NCBI GenBank assembly: GCA_016716275.1 | Contig: JADJWR010000002.1 | Span: 124,001-188,000 of the forward strand | Direction: 5' to 3' | DNA length: 64,000 bases | Origin: Burkholderiales bacterium | GTDB lineage: Bacteria > Pseudomonadota > Gammaproteobacteria > Burkholderiales > Burkholderiaceae_F | Shown here: positions 55,159 to 64,000 of the stretch, piece by piece | Numbering within the stretch: position 1 is the first letter of the stretch | Layout: every line of letters starts with the position of its first letter | Translations under genes and position numbers: made by a program | The notes under the pieces: model-generated | The model's database searches: none | What the model saw: only the letters and a program-made list of their open reading frames with translations | What the model was told of the DNA's origin: nothing

Positions 55159-57441
55159 TTAGCCGGCCGACGCCGCGGTGACCTCGCCGGTGATCGCGGC
55201 GTCGGCGAGCCGGCGGAAGACGATCGTCACCGCCGCACCGCCGGCGCCGAGATTGGCCAGTTCGATGCGCGCGTCATGCTCGTCGACGATCTTCTTCACT
55301 ATCGGCAGGCCGAGGCCGGTGCCGCTCGGCTTGGTGGTCACGTAAGGCTCGAAGGCGCGGCGAAGTATATTCGCTGCGAAACCCGGGCCGTTGTCCTCGA
55401 CGATCAGCCGCACTGCCAGCGCCGCCCCGCCGGGCTGCGCCGACACTGCCTCGGTGCGCACCGTCACGCGCGGTGGCCGCGACCCGCCGTGTGCCGCTTC
55501 CTGTGCGTTGGCGAGCAGGTTGTGCACCACCTGGCGAAGCTGCGTGTGGTCGCCCAGGACGGGCGGCAGACTGCCGGCAAGATCCAGCCGCAGCGGCGCG
55601 TCGGGGCCGGCGCCGCGCTCGGCACCGTACAGGGCCACCACTTCCTCGACCAGCCGGTTCAGGTCGAGCGGCGCCAGACGGGCCGGCGGCACCCGCGCGT
55701 AGTGGCGGAAGTCATCGACCATGCGCTTCATCGCCGAGACCTGGTTGACGATGGTCTTGGCGCCGCGTGTCAGCACCGCTGCGTCCTCGAGCGACAGCTG
55801 CTTCGCCAGCTTCATCTCCAGGCGCTCGGCCGCCAGCTGGATCGGCGTCAGCGGATTCTTGATCTCGTGCGCCAGGCGCCGCGCCACCTCGCCCCAGGCC
55901 AGCGCCCGCTGTGCCGAGATCACCTGCGTGATGTCGTCGAAGACGACCACGTGGCCGGGGCCGTCGTCCAGCGGCAGCGGCGAGCCGCGCGCCAGCAGCG
56001 ACAGCGTCTCGCCGCCGCCGGAGGCGCGCTTGATCTCGATCTGCCGCTGCCACGACTCGTTCGGCGCGCTGACCAGCGTCTGGTCCGCCAGGGCCGTCTC
56101 GACCTGGCCGGCGAACTCCGGCACCAGTTCGGCAAGCATGCGGCCGGCGGCGCCGGGCGGCAGGCCGAGGATGCGGCTCGCGCCGTGGTTCGCCGTGACC
56201 AGCCGCAGCTGCCGGTCGAGCACGATCACGCCCGCCGACAGGTTGGTCAGCACCCGCTCGAGGTAGGCGCGTGCGTTTTCCAGTTCGCGCGAGCGTGCCT
56301 CGACGGCATCGCGTGCTTCCGAGAGCTGGCGCGTCATCGCGTTGAACGACTGCGTCAGCTCGTGCAGTTCGTCCTTGCCGGCGTACTCGCGCAGCCTGCG
56401 GAAGTTGCCCTCGGCCACCGCCTTGGTTCCCTCGGCCACCTGTATCAGCGGCGCGGTCATCGAGCCGGCGAGCAGGATGCCGCCGGCGACCGCCGCGAAC
56501 ACCGCCAGGATCAGGGTGAGCGTCAGCGTCACCGTGTAGATCTGCTTCAGCCCGCCGCGCGCCAGCGACAGTTCCTGGTAATCGCGGTAGCCGCTCTGCA
56601 GCGCCGCGGCGTTGGCGGCGACCGACGGCGGCAGGCGCTGGATCATCTGCAGGAAGCGCGGCTCTGCCAGGCGCGGCGCCGGCCCCGTTGCCGACAGGCC
56701 GCGTGAACCGACGCGCGGCGCGCTGCTGCCGAGCGATGGAATGGCCACCAGCACCCGCGTGCGCACGCCGGCCGCTTCGTCGGCGGCCAGCGGATCGCCT
56801 TCTATCAGCGCCAGTTGCCGCTGCGTGCGCGCGCGGTTCAGCTCGGTCGTCGACGGCAGCTCGGGTACCCAGCTCGCCGGCCGAAGGCCGGAGGAGCCCA
56901 GCAGCTGGCCCCCGGCGCTGATAAGTAGCGCCTCCTGGATGCCGGCGCTCTCGCGGGCGCGGTCGAGCGCGGCCAGCTGCATCGATTCCGGCAGCTCGGC
57001 CAGGTCGAGCGCGATGCTGCGCGCCTTGGCGGTGAGGTCGGCGAGCTGCGCCTCGAGCGCCGCGCGGCCGATCGACAGGCCCGATTCGAGCGCGCGGTCG
57101 ACCCGCACGTCGAACCACGACTCGATCGAACGCGACAGGAACTGCACCGACATCACGTAGATCAGCATGCCGGGCAGCACGCCCATCAGCGCGAAGGCCA
57201 CTGCGAAGCGTGTCATCAGCTTGGCGCCGAAGCGGCGCGCCCGGTAGCGGCGCACCACCCGACCGACCAGCGCAAGCACGAGCACCAGCAGGGCGGCGGC
57301 GATCGCACCGTTGATCGCCAGCAGCAGCGGGTAGTGACGGCCGAAGGTCGCCGTGCTGCTGGCGGCAGAGGCAAGCAGGAACAGCGCCACGCCGCCCAGC
57401 GCAAGCGCGGCGATGAACGAATAGCGGATCAGCGGCGACAT
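55159..57441 (-). CDS. ntrY: NtrY-like membrane sensor histidine kinase
   Basis: The 760-residue kinase has three to four membrane helices (two N-terminal, one near residue 80, one before HAMP near 300). A periplasmic region precedes HAMP (LIQVAEGTKAVAEGNFRRL) and a PAS domain. The HisKA domain has His525 in RRLAHEIKNPLTPIQLAAERL, and the HATPase has NLLANAQEA, DNGPGF and GTGLGLPIVKKI. NtrY-NtrX systems respond to nitrogen or redox state. The LTP after HEIKN is typical of NtrY. Confidence 0.94.
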   Translation of the reverse strand: MSPLIRYSFIAALALGGVALFLLASAASSTATFGRHYPLLLAINGAIAAALLVLVLALVGRVVRRYRARRFGAKLMTRFAVAFALMGVLPGMLIYVMSVQFLSRSIESWFDVRVDRALESGLSIGRAALEAQLADLTAKARSIALDLAELPESMQLAALDRARESAGIQEALLISAGGQLLGSSGLRPASWVPELPSTTELNRARTQRQLALIEGDPLAADEAAGVRTRVLVAIPSLGSSAPRVGSRGLSATGPAPRLAEPRFLQMIQRLPPSVAANAAALQSGYRDYQELSLARGGLKQIYTVTLTLTLILAVFAAVAGGILLAGSMTAPLIQVAEGTKAVAEGNFRRLREYAGKDELHELTQSFNAMTRQLSEARDAVEARSRELENARAYLERVLTNLSAGVIVLDRQLRLVTANHGASRILGLPPGAAGRMLAELVPEFAGQVETALADQTLVSAPNESWQRQIEIKRASGGGETLSLLARGSPLPLDDGPGHVVVFDDITQVISAQRALAWGEVARRLAHEIKNPLTPIQLAAERLEMKLAKQLSLEDAAVLTRGAKTIVNQVSAMKRMVDDFRHYARVPPARLAPLDLNRLVEEVVALYGAERGAGPDAPLRLDLAGSLPPVLGDHTQLRQVVHNLLANAQEAAHGGSRPPRVTVRTEAVSAQPGGAALAVRLIVEDNGPGFAANILRRAFEPYVTTKPSGTGLGLPIVKKIVDEHDARIELANLGAGGAAVTIVFRRLADAAITGEVTAASAG

Positions 57442-57488
57442 CGGACGGTCAGCTCAGGCCGGCAGCAACGCCGGCGGCGCCGGGCTGC

Positions 57489-58115
57489 TCAACGCAGCAG
57501 TTCGGGCCGCACGGCGACATTGCGCCATTCGGAATCCAGCGTCCAGTCCCGGCTGGTGATGGCGCCGATCTGGAACGGCCGCGGCAGCTGGGCGGTGTCC
57601 AGCCGCATGCGTACCTGCGCCCAGTGGCTCGAGCCGGCGCCGAGCGCGGCGCGCTCGGCGACTGCCCAGCCGCTGATGCGGCGCAGGCTGGTCAGTGCGG
57701 CGCCGAGCGTCTCGAACGGCAGCGCCAGCGTGCCACGCGCCACCCGGTACTGGCGGGTGAGCGGGCTGTAGCTGAGCCGGTAGGTCAGCGATGCGCTGGC
57801 GCGACGCTCGTCGAACCAGTACCAGCGCGACCGGTACAGCTCGAAGTCGACCACGAAGTAAAGCGGCACGCCGCGGCTGACCGCGTCCTCCAGCGCCCAC
57901 GGCAGGTCGAAATCGAAGGTGACGTCGAGCGCCAGGCCGTCGCCGTCGGCGACCTGCCGCAACTCGGCACTGCGCACCTCGATGCTGTTGTCGGCGGCGA
58001 CCGGCGCGGCGGCGCAGAGCAGGGAGACGGCCAGCAGGGCGGCGACAAGCAAGCGCCCGACCGGCGATGCTCCTGGCGCAGCGCCGTCGAGGACCGGACC
58101 GGCCGCGCGCAGCAT
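57489..58115 (-). CDS. DUF4390 exported protein
   Basis: The 208-residue protein has a signal-like helix (GRLLVAALLAVSLLCAAAP) followed by the DUF4390 core: IEVRSAELRQVADGDGLALDVTFDFDLP, then VPLYFVVDFELYRSRWYWFDE and TYRLSYSPLTRQYRV. Family function is unknown. It is nearly always between rsmB and ntrY in betaproteobacteria, as here, with only 6 bases to the rsmB stop. Confidence 0.9.
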   Translation of the reverse strand: MLRAAGPVLDGAAPGASPVGRLLVAALLAVSLLCAAAPVAADNSIEVRSAELRQVADGDGLALDVTFDFDLPWALEDAVSRGVPLYFVVDFELYRSRWYWFDERRASASLTYRLSYSPLTRQYRVARGTLALPFETLGAALTSLRRISGWAVAERAALGAGSSHWAQVRMRLDTAQLPRPFQIGAITSRDWTLDSEWRNVAVRPELLR

Positions 58116-58121
58116 CGGAAT

Positions 58122-59471
58122 CTAGGTTTTCTCGTAGATCGCGAAAAAAAAACCGTCGTGAACGCTCGGCAGGCCCTCCGACCAGGCCCCGCCGTGCGCC
58201 GGCGGCAGCCGTAGCCGACCGCTTTGCATGCCGGGCAGCGACAGTGGCCGGGCATCGGCGTGGCGGGCCGCGAAGGCATCTGCCTGGCGCGGCCCTTCCT
58301 CGGCAAATACCGAGCACACGACGTAAAGCAATCTACCAGCGGGCTCCAGCAGCGGCCACAGCGCGTCCAGCAATCGCGCCTGCACCGTTGCTAATTGCGC
58401 AACATCAGCCGGCCGGCGTAACCAGGGGATGTCCGGATGCCGGCGCACGATGCCGGAGGCCGTGCAGGGCGCGTCGAGCACGATGCGCTGGTAGCGTCCG
58501 TCGGCGTAGTTCTCCGGCCTGGCCGCGTCGGCGACGTGCAGCCGGATCAGTGCATGGCTGCGCGCCTGCGTGCGGCGCAGGTTCTCCTCGATCCGCTCGG
58601 CCCGCGCCCGGTCGGCTTCGACCACGTCCATGACGAGGTCATCGGCGGCCTCGGCGAGGTGCACGGTCTTGCCGCCCGGCGCGGCGCAGGCATCGAGCAC
58701 GCGCATGCCGTCTGCGACCTGCAGCAGTTGCACCGCCAGCTGTGCGCCGGCGTCCTGCACCGACACGTCGCCAGCGCCGAAACCGGGGATGTCGGCCACC
58801 GGCAGCGGCGCGTGCAGCCAGACCGCATCGGGCCCGACCCGCGTTGCCTCGATTCCGTCGCCGCGCAGCCGCCGCAGGTAGGCCTCGACGCTGCCGTGCC
58901 GCCGGTTCACCCGCAGCACCAGCGGCGGCAACTGCTGCTGCAGCTGAAGGATCCGCGCGAAGTGCGCCGGCTCCGCCTCGCGCAGGAGATCGATCCACCA
59001 GCGCGGCGAATTGAAGGCGACGGTCGGCTGCCGCTGCAGTTCCGAGCGCAGCGCCGGCAGGCGGCGCAGCGCGTTGCGCAGCACGGCGTTGACGAAGCCG
59101 GCGGCGGCCCGCGTCTCGTCCTGTGTCTTGGCGGCATGCACGGCCTGGTCGACCACCGCATAGGACTCGTGGCGCGGCGCGAGCAACTGGCCGAGGGCGA
59201 CGGCCAGCAGCGCCGAGACCGTCGGATCAGGCGCGCGATGCACGAGCTTGCCCAGCAGCGCCTCGATCAGCGCCAGGTGCCGGGTGGCGGTGTAAGCGAT
59301 GTCCTTGGCCGCCGCCGCCAGTCGCGGATGAAGCGGCGTCGGTGTCGCCGCTGCGAACCCGTCGATCGCGGCGGCGAGCGCGCGGTCGAGCGAGGCGCCC
59401 TCGCGCAGCCGGCGCCAGGCCGTGGCGGCCACCTGCAGGGCAGCAGCCAGCGGCGGCGAGTCGCCGTTCAT
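58122..59471 (-). CDS. rsmB: 16S rRNA m5C967 methyltransferase RsmB
   Basis: The 449-residue protein has an N-terminal NusB-like domain (about 1-150, TRHLALIEALLGKLVHR). The catalytic domain has VQDAGAQLAVQLLQVADGMRVLDACAAPGGKT (SAM site), DAPCTASG and the nucleophile Cys386 in VVCSVFAEEG. It methylates C967 of 16S rRNA. Its start overlaps the fmt stop (ATGA), giving coupled translation with Fmt. Confidence 0.96.
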   Translation of the reverse strand: MNGDSPPLAAALQVAATAWRRLREGASLDRALAAAIDGFAAATPTPLHPRLAAAAKDIAYTATRHLALIEALLGKLVHRAPDPTVSALLAVALGQLLAPRHESYAVVDQAVHAAKTQDETRAAAGFVNAVLRNALRRLPALRSELQRQPTVAFNSPRWWIDLLREAEPAHFARILQLQQQLPPLVLRVNRRHGSVEAYLRRLRGDGIEATRVGPDAVWLHAPLPVADIPGFGAGDVSVQDAGAQLAVQLLQVADGMRVLDACAAPGGKTVHLAEAADDLVMDVVEADRARAERIEENLRRTQARSHALIRLHVADAARPENYADGRYQRIVLDAPCTASGIVRRHPDIPWLRRPADVAQLATVQARLLDALWPLLEPAGRLLYVVCSVFAEEGPRQADAFAARHADARPLSLPGMQSGRLRLPPAHGGAWSEGLPSVHDGFFFAIYEKT

Positions 59472-60475
59472 GCGCAGGTGACTGCTCCCGGCGGCGCGCC
59501 CGCCAGCAACTCGCCGGTCGCGATCGGCATGCCGGAGAGGAACTCGGCAACGCCCAGGCGTCGGCTGCCCGGGCGCTGCAGCTCGGTCACCAGCAGCGCG
59601 CCGCCGCCGCAGGCCACCTTCAGCCCGTCCGGGCCGGCGGCCAGTACGGTGCCCGGCACCTGGGCGGCGGTGCCGTCGACCGCGTGTGCCCGCCAGATCT
59701 TCAAGGTGGTCTCGCCGCGGCGCGCGCAGGCCACCGGAAACGGATCGAAGGCGCGGACGCGGCGGGCCAGCAGCGCGGCATCGAGCGAGAAGTCGAGCCA
59801 GGCCTCGCGCTTGTCGAGCTTGTGGGCATAGGTCACCCCGGCGGCCGGCTGCGGGCGCGCCGTCAGCCGGCCCGCCGCACCGTCGCGCAGTGCCTCGACG
59901 ATCAACCGTGCACCGATCGCCGCCAGTCGGTCGGTCAGGGTCGCCGCGCTGTCGTCGGTACGGATCGGCGTCGATTCGGCGAGCAGCATCGGGCCGGTGT
60001 CGAGCCCGGCATCCATCTGCATGATGGTGATGCCGGTGGCCTCGTCGCCGGCCTCGATCGCCCGCGCCACCGGCGCGGCGCCGCGCCAACGCGGCAGCAG
60101 CGAGCCGTGGATGTTCAGCGCCTTGATGCGGCCGCAGCCGGCATCCGGCAGGCCGGTCGGGATGTCGAGCACCGCCTGCGGCAGGATCAGTCCGTAGGCG
60201 GCAACCACCATCACGTCGGCCCGGGCTGCGCGCAGCAGCGCGTGCGCAGCGGCGGCCGCCTCGCCGCCCTTTTTCAGGCTCAACGACTGCGGGGTGGCGA
60301 CCTCGATGCGATTTGCCAGCGCCAGTCGCCTGACCGGGCTGGGTACCAGTTTCAGGCCGCGCCCGGCCGGTCGGTCCGGCTGGGTCAGCACCAGCACGAC
60401 CTGCAGCCCTGCCTCGACGATGGCGGCCAGCGCAGTGGCGGCGAACTCGGGCGTGCCGGCGAAGACGATGCGCAT
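59468..60475 (-). CDS. fmt: Methionyl-tRNA formyltransferase
   Basis: The 335-residue Fmt has the start MRIVFAGTPEFAATALAAI. The formyl-donor domain has NIHGSLLPRWRGAAPVARAI with catalytic Asn and His, and ITIMQMDAGLDTGPML with the aspartate. A C-terminal OB-fold domain follows. A basic loop LTQPDRPAGRGLKL binds tRNA. It formylates initiator Met-tRNA with 10-formyl-THF. Def, its usual neighbour, lies about 2.5 kb upstream, separated by two plus-strand genes. Confidence 0.96.
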   Translation of the reverse strand: MRIVFAGTPEFAATALAAIVEAGLQVVLVLTQPDRPAGRGLKLVPSPVRRLALANRIEVATPQSLSLKKGGEAAAAAHALLRAARADVMVVAAYGLILPQAVLDIPTGLPDAGCGRIKALNIHGSLLPRWRGAAPVARAIEAGDEATGITIMQMDAGLDTGPMLLAESTPIRTDDSAATLTDRLAAIGARLIVEALRDGAAGRLTARPQPAAGVTYAHKLDKREAWLDFSLDAALLARRVRAFDPFPVACARRGETTLKIWRAHAVDGTAAQVPGTVLAAGPDGLKVACGGGALLVTELQRPGSRRLGVAEFLSGMPIATGELLAGAPPGAVTCA

Positions 60476-60538
60476 GCAGCCATTCTAGGAGGGGCATGCC
60501 GGTAGCCGGCGGCGTACGATCGGCGGCCTCATGGCGAG

Positions 60539-62068
60539 ATGGCCGATGGCGAGACCGAGCCGATGAAACCGCTGGGCGCGCTCGACGCACTGTTCCTCCA
60601 CCTCGAGACGGCGGACACGCCGATGCACGTCGGCGCGCTGCATCTGCTCGACGCGCCGGCCGATGACCGCGATTTCTTCGCCACCGTTGGCCGCCACATC
60701 GACGCCCGCCTGGCGACGCTGCCGGTGTTCACGCGAAGGCTGGGCACGCTGCCGCTGGCGCTGGCCAACCCGCTCTGGATCGACGGCGGGCGCGTCGACA
60801 TGTCGTACCACCTGAAGCGGCTGCGCTTGCCGCCGCCGGGCACGCTGCGCGAGCTCGAGACGACGGTGGCACGGCTGCACGCGCAGCGGCTCGACCGCCG
60901 GCGGCCGCTGTGGCAGTTCGTCCTGATCGACGGCCTGGCCGGCGGCGGCTATGCGCTCTATTCGAAGCTGCACCATGCCGCCATCGACGGCGCCGCCGGC
61001 GTGGCGCTCGCGCAGGCCCTGCTCGATGCCGGGCCGGGCGCCGCGGCGACGCGCGAGTCGGCCGGCGCAGAGGAGCCGCGCGACGACGCGCCGGCACCCG
61101 GCGCGGTCAGGCTGCTCGCCGCGGCGCTGGCGCACAACGGTCGCGCCGGCATCGGCCTGCTGCAGCAGGCGCCGTCACTGGCTCGCGCGGCGCTCGGGGC
61201 GCTCCGCGGCGCCGGCAGCGGCGTGCTGGCGGCCTGGGTCCGTCACGTGGGCCTCGCGCCGGCGACGATCTTCAACCAGGCGATCGACGGCCGCCGCAGC
61301 ATCGCCACCGCCCGCCTGCCGCTGGCGCCGCTGCAGGCGATCGCCGCCGCGCGCGAGGTGACGCTCAACGACGTGCTGCTTGCGATCGTCGGCGGCGCTC
61401 TGCGCGGCTACCTCGCGGCGCGCGATGAACTGCCGGTCAGGCCGCTGCTGGCGGCGATGCCGGTGTCGTTGCGCGCCAGCGGCGACCGGCAGATGAACAC
61501 CCAGGCGACGATGGCGCAGGCGAGCCTCGCCACCGACCTTGCCGATCCGCTCGAGCGGCTGCGCGCCATCCATGTCGCCGCAGGCGCGGCCAAGGCGATC
61601 TCGCGCGGCCTGCAGCCGGCCTTCGGAGCGTCGCTGCCGTCGTTCGGCCTGCCCTGGCTGATCACCGCTGCGGCGACGCTCTATGGCGGCGGGCTCGCCG
61701 AGCGACTGCCGCGGCTGGCCAACGTGGTCGTTTCCAACGTGCCGGGGCCGCCGATGCCGCTTTACATCGCCGGCGCGCGGTTGCGCACCTGGTGGCCGCT
61801 GTCGATCGTCGAGCACGGGCTCGGGCTGAACATCACCGTGATGCGCTACGCGGACTCGCTGGACTTCGGGCTGGTGGCGGCGCAGCGACTGGTGCCTGAC
61901 GCCGCGCCGATCGTCGAGGCGCTGCAGGCCGCCTTCGACGAGCTGGTCGCGGCAGCGCTGCCGCCGCCGCGGCCGAAGCGCAGGCCACGGGCGACGCCGC
62001 GGCGTGCCGAGCCGACAGCGGCCTCGCCGGCGCGCAAGCCGCGCAGCGGCCGGCGCAGGGCCGCCTGA
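60539..62068 (+). CDS. Wax ester synthase / diacylglycerol acyltransferase family protein
   Basis: The 509-residue protein has the WS/DGAT motif HHAAIDG with His145, His146 and Asp150. It starts PLGALDALFLHLETADTPMHVGALHLLD, typical of the family. Later blocks are NDVLLAIVGGALRGYL, MPVSLR and NVVVSNVPGPPMPLYIAGARL. A basic, Arg-rich tail (about 475-509) is unusual and could bind membranes. It may start at 60539 or at ATG 60563. It would make storage wax esters or triacylglycerol. It is divergent from fmt. Confidence 0.92.
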   Translation: MADGETEPMKPLGALDALFLHLETADTPMHVGALHLLDAPADDRDFFATVGRHIDARLATLPVFTRRLGTLPLALANPLWIDGGRVDMSYHLKRLRLPPPGTLRELETTVARLHAQRLDRRRPLWQFVLIDGLAGGGYALYSKLHHAAIDGAAGVALAQALLDAGPGAAATRESAGAEEPRDDAPAPGAVRLLAAALAHNGRAGIGLLQQAPSLARAALGALRGAGSGVLAAWVRHVGLAPATIFNQAIDGRRSIATARLPLAPLQAIAAAREVTLNDVLLAIVGGALRGYLAARDELPVRPLLAAMPVSLRASGDRQMNTQATMAQASLATDLADPLERLRAIHVAAGAAKAISRGLQPAFGASLPSFGLPWLITAAATLYGGGLAERLPRLANVVVSNVPGPPMPLYIAGARLRTWWPLSIVEHGLGLNITVMRYADSLDFGLVAAQRLVPDAAPIVEALQAAFDELVAAALPPPRPKRRPRATPRRAEPTAASPARKPRSGRRRAA

Positions 62069-62094
62069 GCTGACCAGCCGCCGCGGGACGATCG

Positions 62095-63003
62095 ATGCCC
62101 ACCGTCGCCGCCAACGGACTGACCATCGACTACGAGGAGCATGGCGAAGCCGGCGCGCCGCCGCTGCTGGCGATCATGGGCCTGAGCATGCCCGCCGCGG
62201 CGTGGCCGCCGGCGCTGGTCGAGCTGCTCGTCGCGCGCGGCGCGCGCGTGGTCACCTTCGACAACCGCGATGCCGGCGGCTCGACCAGGTTCGCCGGCGC
62301 GCCGACGATCCCGGTGGCGGTGGCCATCGCGCGCGCCGCACTGCGCCTGCACGTGCCTGCGCCTTACACGCTGCACGACATGGCCGACGACGCGATCGGC
62401 CTGCTCGATGCGCTGGGCATCGCCAAAGCGCATCTCATCGGCGTCTCGATGGGCGGGATGATCGCCCAGCTGATGGCGGCGAAGTTCCCGCAGCGGGTCG
62501 CCAGCCTGACGTCGATCATGTCGTCGACCGGCAATCCGAGCCCGCGGGTCGCCTTCGGCCGGCCGCGGGCGATCCGGGCCATCCTGCGCCGGCCCACCGA
62601 CCCGCACGACCTGCAGTCGCTGGTCGACAACCTGGAGCAGAAATTCAGCGTCATCGGCACGCCGATGAGGCCGCAGGAGCGGGCTGCGCAGCGCGCCCAC
62701 TACGAGCGCATCGCCCGCCGCGGCCTGGACTCGGCGGCCGCCCGCCGGCAGCTGCTGGCGGTGCTGGCGACCGGCGATCGCCGCTCGTGGCTGGCCCGGA
62801 TCGTCGCGCCGACCCTGGTGCTGCACGGCCGCCGCGACCCGCTGCTGCCGGTGGCCGCCGGGGTCGAAACCGCAGCCTGCATCGCCGGCGCCAGGCTGGT
62901 GGTCATCGACGACATGGGCCACGATCTGCCGCCGCCGCTGCTGCCGCGGATCGCCGACGAGATCGCGGCGGTTGCCGCGCTGCCGGGGCGGCCGGCCGGC
63001 TGA
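62095..63003 (+). CDS. Alpha/beta hydrolase (esterase/lipase-like)
   Basis: The 302-residue hydrolase shows LLAIMGLSMPAAAWPPALVE (oxyanion), FDNRDAGGSTRFAGAP, the nucleophile Ser118 in GVSMGGMIAQ, an acid in HGRRDPLLP and the catalytic histidine in IDDMGHDLPP. The FDNRDAGGST segment is typical of a common proteobacterial esterase group. It follows the WS/DGAT gene by 26 bases on the same strand and could act on the same lipids. It ends tail-to-tail with def. Confidence 0.9.
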   Translation: MPTVAANGLTIDYEEHGEAGAPPLLAIMGLSMPAAAWPPALVELLVARGARVVTFDNRDAGGSTRFAGAPTIPVAVAIARAALRLHVPAPYTLHDMADDAIGLLDALGIAKAHLIGVSMGGMIAQLMAAKFPQRVASLTSIMSSTGNPSPRVAFGRPRAIRAILRRPTDPHDLQSLVDNLEQKFSVIGTPMRPQERAAQRAHYERIARRGLDSAAARRQLLAVLATGDRRSWLARIVAPTLVLHGRRDPLLPVAAGVETAACIAGARLVVIDDMGHDLPPPLLPRIADEIAAVAALPGRPAG

Positions 63004-63012
63004 CGACGGCGG

Positions 63013-63522
63013 TCAGGCCGCTTCGCGCGTCCGGCGTTTCTTCATCTTGGTGCGGATGCGGTCCTGCTTCAGCGCCGACAGATAGTCGACGAACACCCGG
63101 CCGCTCAGGTGGTCCATCTCGTGCTGCACGCACACCGCGAGCAGCCCCTCGCAGTCGAGCTCGAACGGCTTGCCGTCGGCGTCCAGCGCCCGCACCCGCA
63201 CCCGCGCCGGCCGCCGGACCTCGTCGTAGATGCTGGGCACCGACAGGCAGCCCTCCTCGCACAACGCCGTTTCTTCCGAGGCCCACAGGATCTGCGGGTT
63301 GACGAACACGCGCAGCTGGTCCTTCGTCTCCGACACGTCGATGACGATCAGCTGGATGTGCTGGTCGACCTGCGTGGCGGCCAGGCCGATGCCGGGCGCC
63401 GCGTACATCGTCTCCGCCATATCGGCCACCAGGCGGCGAAAATTGGCATCGAACGCCGTGACCGGGCGGGCGACGGTGCGCAGCCGCGGGTCGGGATACT
63501 CGAGGATGGTCAGCTTGGCCAA
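63013..63522 (-). CDS. def: Peptide deformylase
   Basis: The 169-residue Def has all three motifs: GIGLAATQVD, EEGCLSVPS (Cys metal ligand) and QHEMDHLSG (HExxH metal ligands). It removes the formyl group from nascent proteins. The start is TTG 63522, which gives the expected AKLTILEYPDPRLR N-terminus. A C-terminal LKQDRIRTKMKKRR tail is basic, as in many Def proteins near the ribosome exit. Confidence 0.96.
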   Translation of the reverse strand: MAKLTILEYPDPRLRTVARPVTAFDANFRRLVADMAETMYAAPGIGLAATQVDQHIQLIVIDVSETKDQLRVFVNPQILWASEETALCEEGCLSVPSIYDEVRRPARVRVRALDADGKPFELDCEGLLAVCVQHEMDHLSGRVFVDYLSALKQDRIRTKMKKRRTREAA

Positions 63523-63762
63523 GGTCTGCTTTCGGGCGTTCGGTCGATATCCTGTTGCGCCGGCGCGTCGTTAGTATGACTGCCGCCTGCCTCGCGGGGT
63601 TCGCTTCGCCGCTTGGGTTAATCGCTTCGGCTGAGCGATATCCGTTGCGGCATCAAGCCCCTAGGGGCAGAATTTTAAGCAGTCTCTGATGTTGCGGCGC
63701 TGCCTCGGCGGTGCATCTCGTCAGCGGCGGCGACTGAACCGCGCTGCTCCCCGGGAGTCTCA
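63523..63762. promoter_or_regulatory. Divergent region between def and the LysM gene
   Basis: The region holds a perfect 12-bp palindrome GCCCCTAGGGGC (63657-63668) followed by an AT-rich AGAATTTTAAG. A hairpin pairs ATCGCT (63621-63626) with AGCGAT (63634-63639). Promoters for both genes are expected, but no clear -35/-10 pair was settled. Confidence 0.4.
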
Positions 63763-64000
63763 ATGATCGCGCTGAAGCAATCCATCCGCCGTGCCACGCC
63801 GTTTGCCGGCCGGCTGACCCTGGCGGCGGCCCTCCTCGCTGGCCCGCTGCTGGCGCTCGCCCAGCCGGCGTCGGTCCGCTTTCCGATCACCGAGGAGCAG
63901 CGCAAGACGGCCAACCAGGTCGCCCAGCTCGGCGTGCCGCTGTCCGCGCTGGCCGCCAGCGCCCCCGATGCCTACACCGTCAAGCGTGGCGACACGCTGT
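63763..64000 (+). CDS. LysM peptidoglycan-binding protein, N-terminal part
   Basis: The gene starts at ATG 63763 after GGGAG and runs off the window. The first 79 residues include a signal peptide (RLTLAAALLAGPLLALAQ) and the beginning of a LysM domain (YTVKRGDTL). In betaproteobacteria a LysM protein gene next to def often precedes dprA. The rest lies outside the window. Confidence 0.85.
   Translation, partial: MIALKQSIRRATPFAGRLTLAAALLAGPLLALAQPASVRFPITEEQRKTANQVAQLGVPLSALAASAPDAYTVKRGDTL

Overview
The window is very GC-rich chromosomal DNA, dense in genes, from a betaproteobacterium, most probably of the order Burkholderiales. The evidence is the def / fmt / rsmB / DUF4390 / ntrY-ntrX / trkA cluster, the DUF3567 and DUF2917 small proteins, a TAXI-type TRAP transporter and several solute-binding-protein operons, all familiar from that order. 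No rRNA, tRNA, CRISPR array, phage or insertion sequence was recognised. The species is not identified.

Layout. 1-1543: end of a type II secretion gspA-gspB pair. 1752-5018: an SDR oxidoreductase, a decayed stretch (2490-3204) holding remnants of a BKACE-type enzyme and an ArsB/anion permease, then a DHDPS-family lyase and an RraA-like aldolase. 5046-8114: a membrane GGDEF-EAL protein. 8669-16197: a class III aminotransferase, a TAXI TRAP transporter with UspA and dodecin, and an unknown 551-residue protein. 16214-20199: YaeQ, a D-2-hydroxyacid dehydrogenase, an AEC permease and a TTC38-like TPR protein. 20367-23291: an AraC regulator, a small monooxygenase and a cytosolic GGDEF-EAL protein. 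23444-28164: a BNR beta-propeller with a MoaD-like protein, two overlapping c-type cytochromes, DUF2917, and a PHB-depolymerase-like esterase.

28343-37376 is a ten-gene leftward operon that looks like a complete uptake and catabolic route for a four-carbon sugar acid or its lactone. It holds a lactonase, a GntR regulator, two dehydrogenases, a DctPQM TRAP transporter, OtnK kinase, OtnC decarboxylase and a small monooxygenase. A palindrome lies exactly between its predicted -35 and -10 boxes. 37575-40085 is an AmmeMemoRadiSam locus whose Memo-AMMECR1 fusion gene carries a one-base frameshift. 40611-44327 is metH, followed by a rhodanese, an MFS permease, DUF3567, an alpha/beta hydrolase and a CobW-like orphan. 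47907-52644 is a second DctPQM TRAP operon with an amidase and an unannotated 54-residue membrane protein.

52859-63522 is the conserved housekeeping block: trkA, ntrX, ntrY, DUF4390, rsmB, fmt, def. A WS/DGAT acyltransferase and an alpha/beta hydrolase lie between fmt and def on the opposite strand. The window ends inside a LysM protein gene. Overall theme: scavenging of small organic acids (three TRAP systems) with c-di-GMP and two-component signalling around a conserved core.
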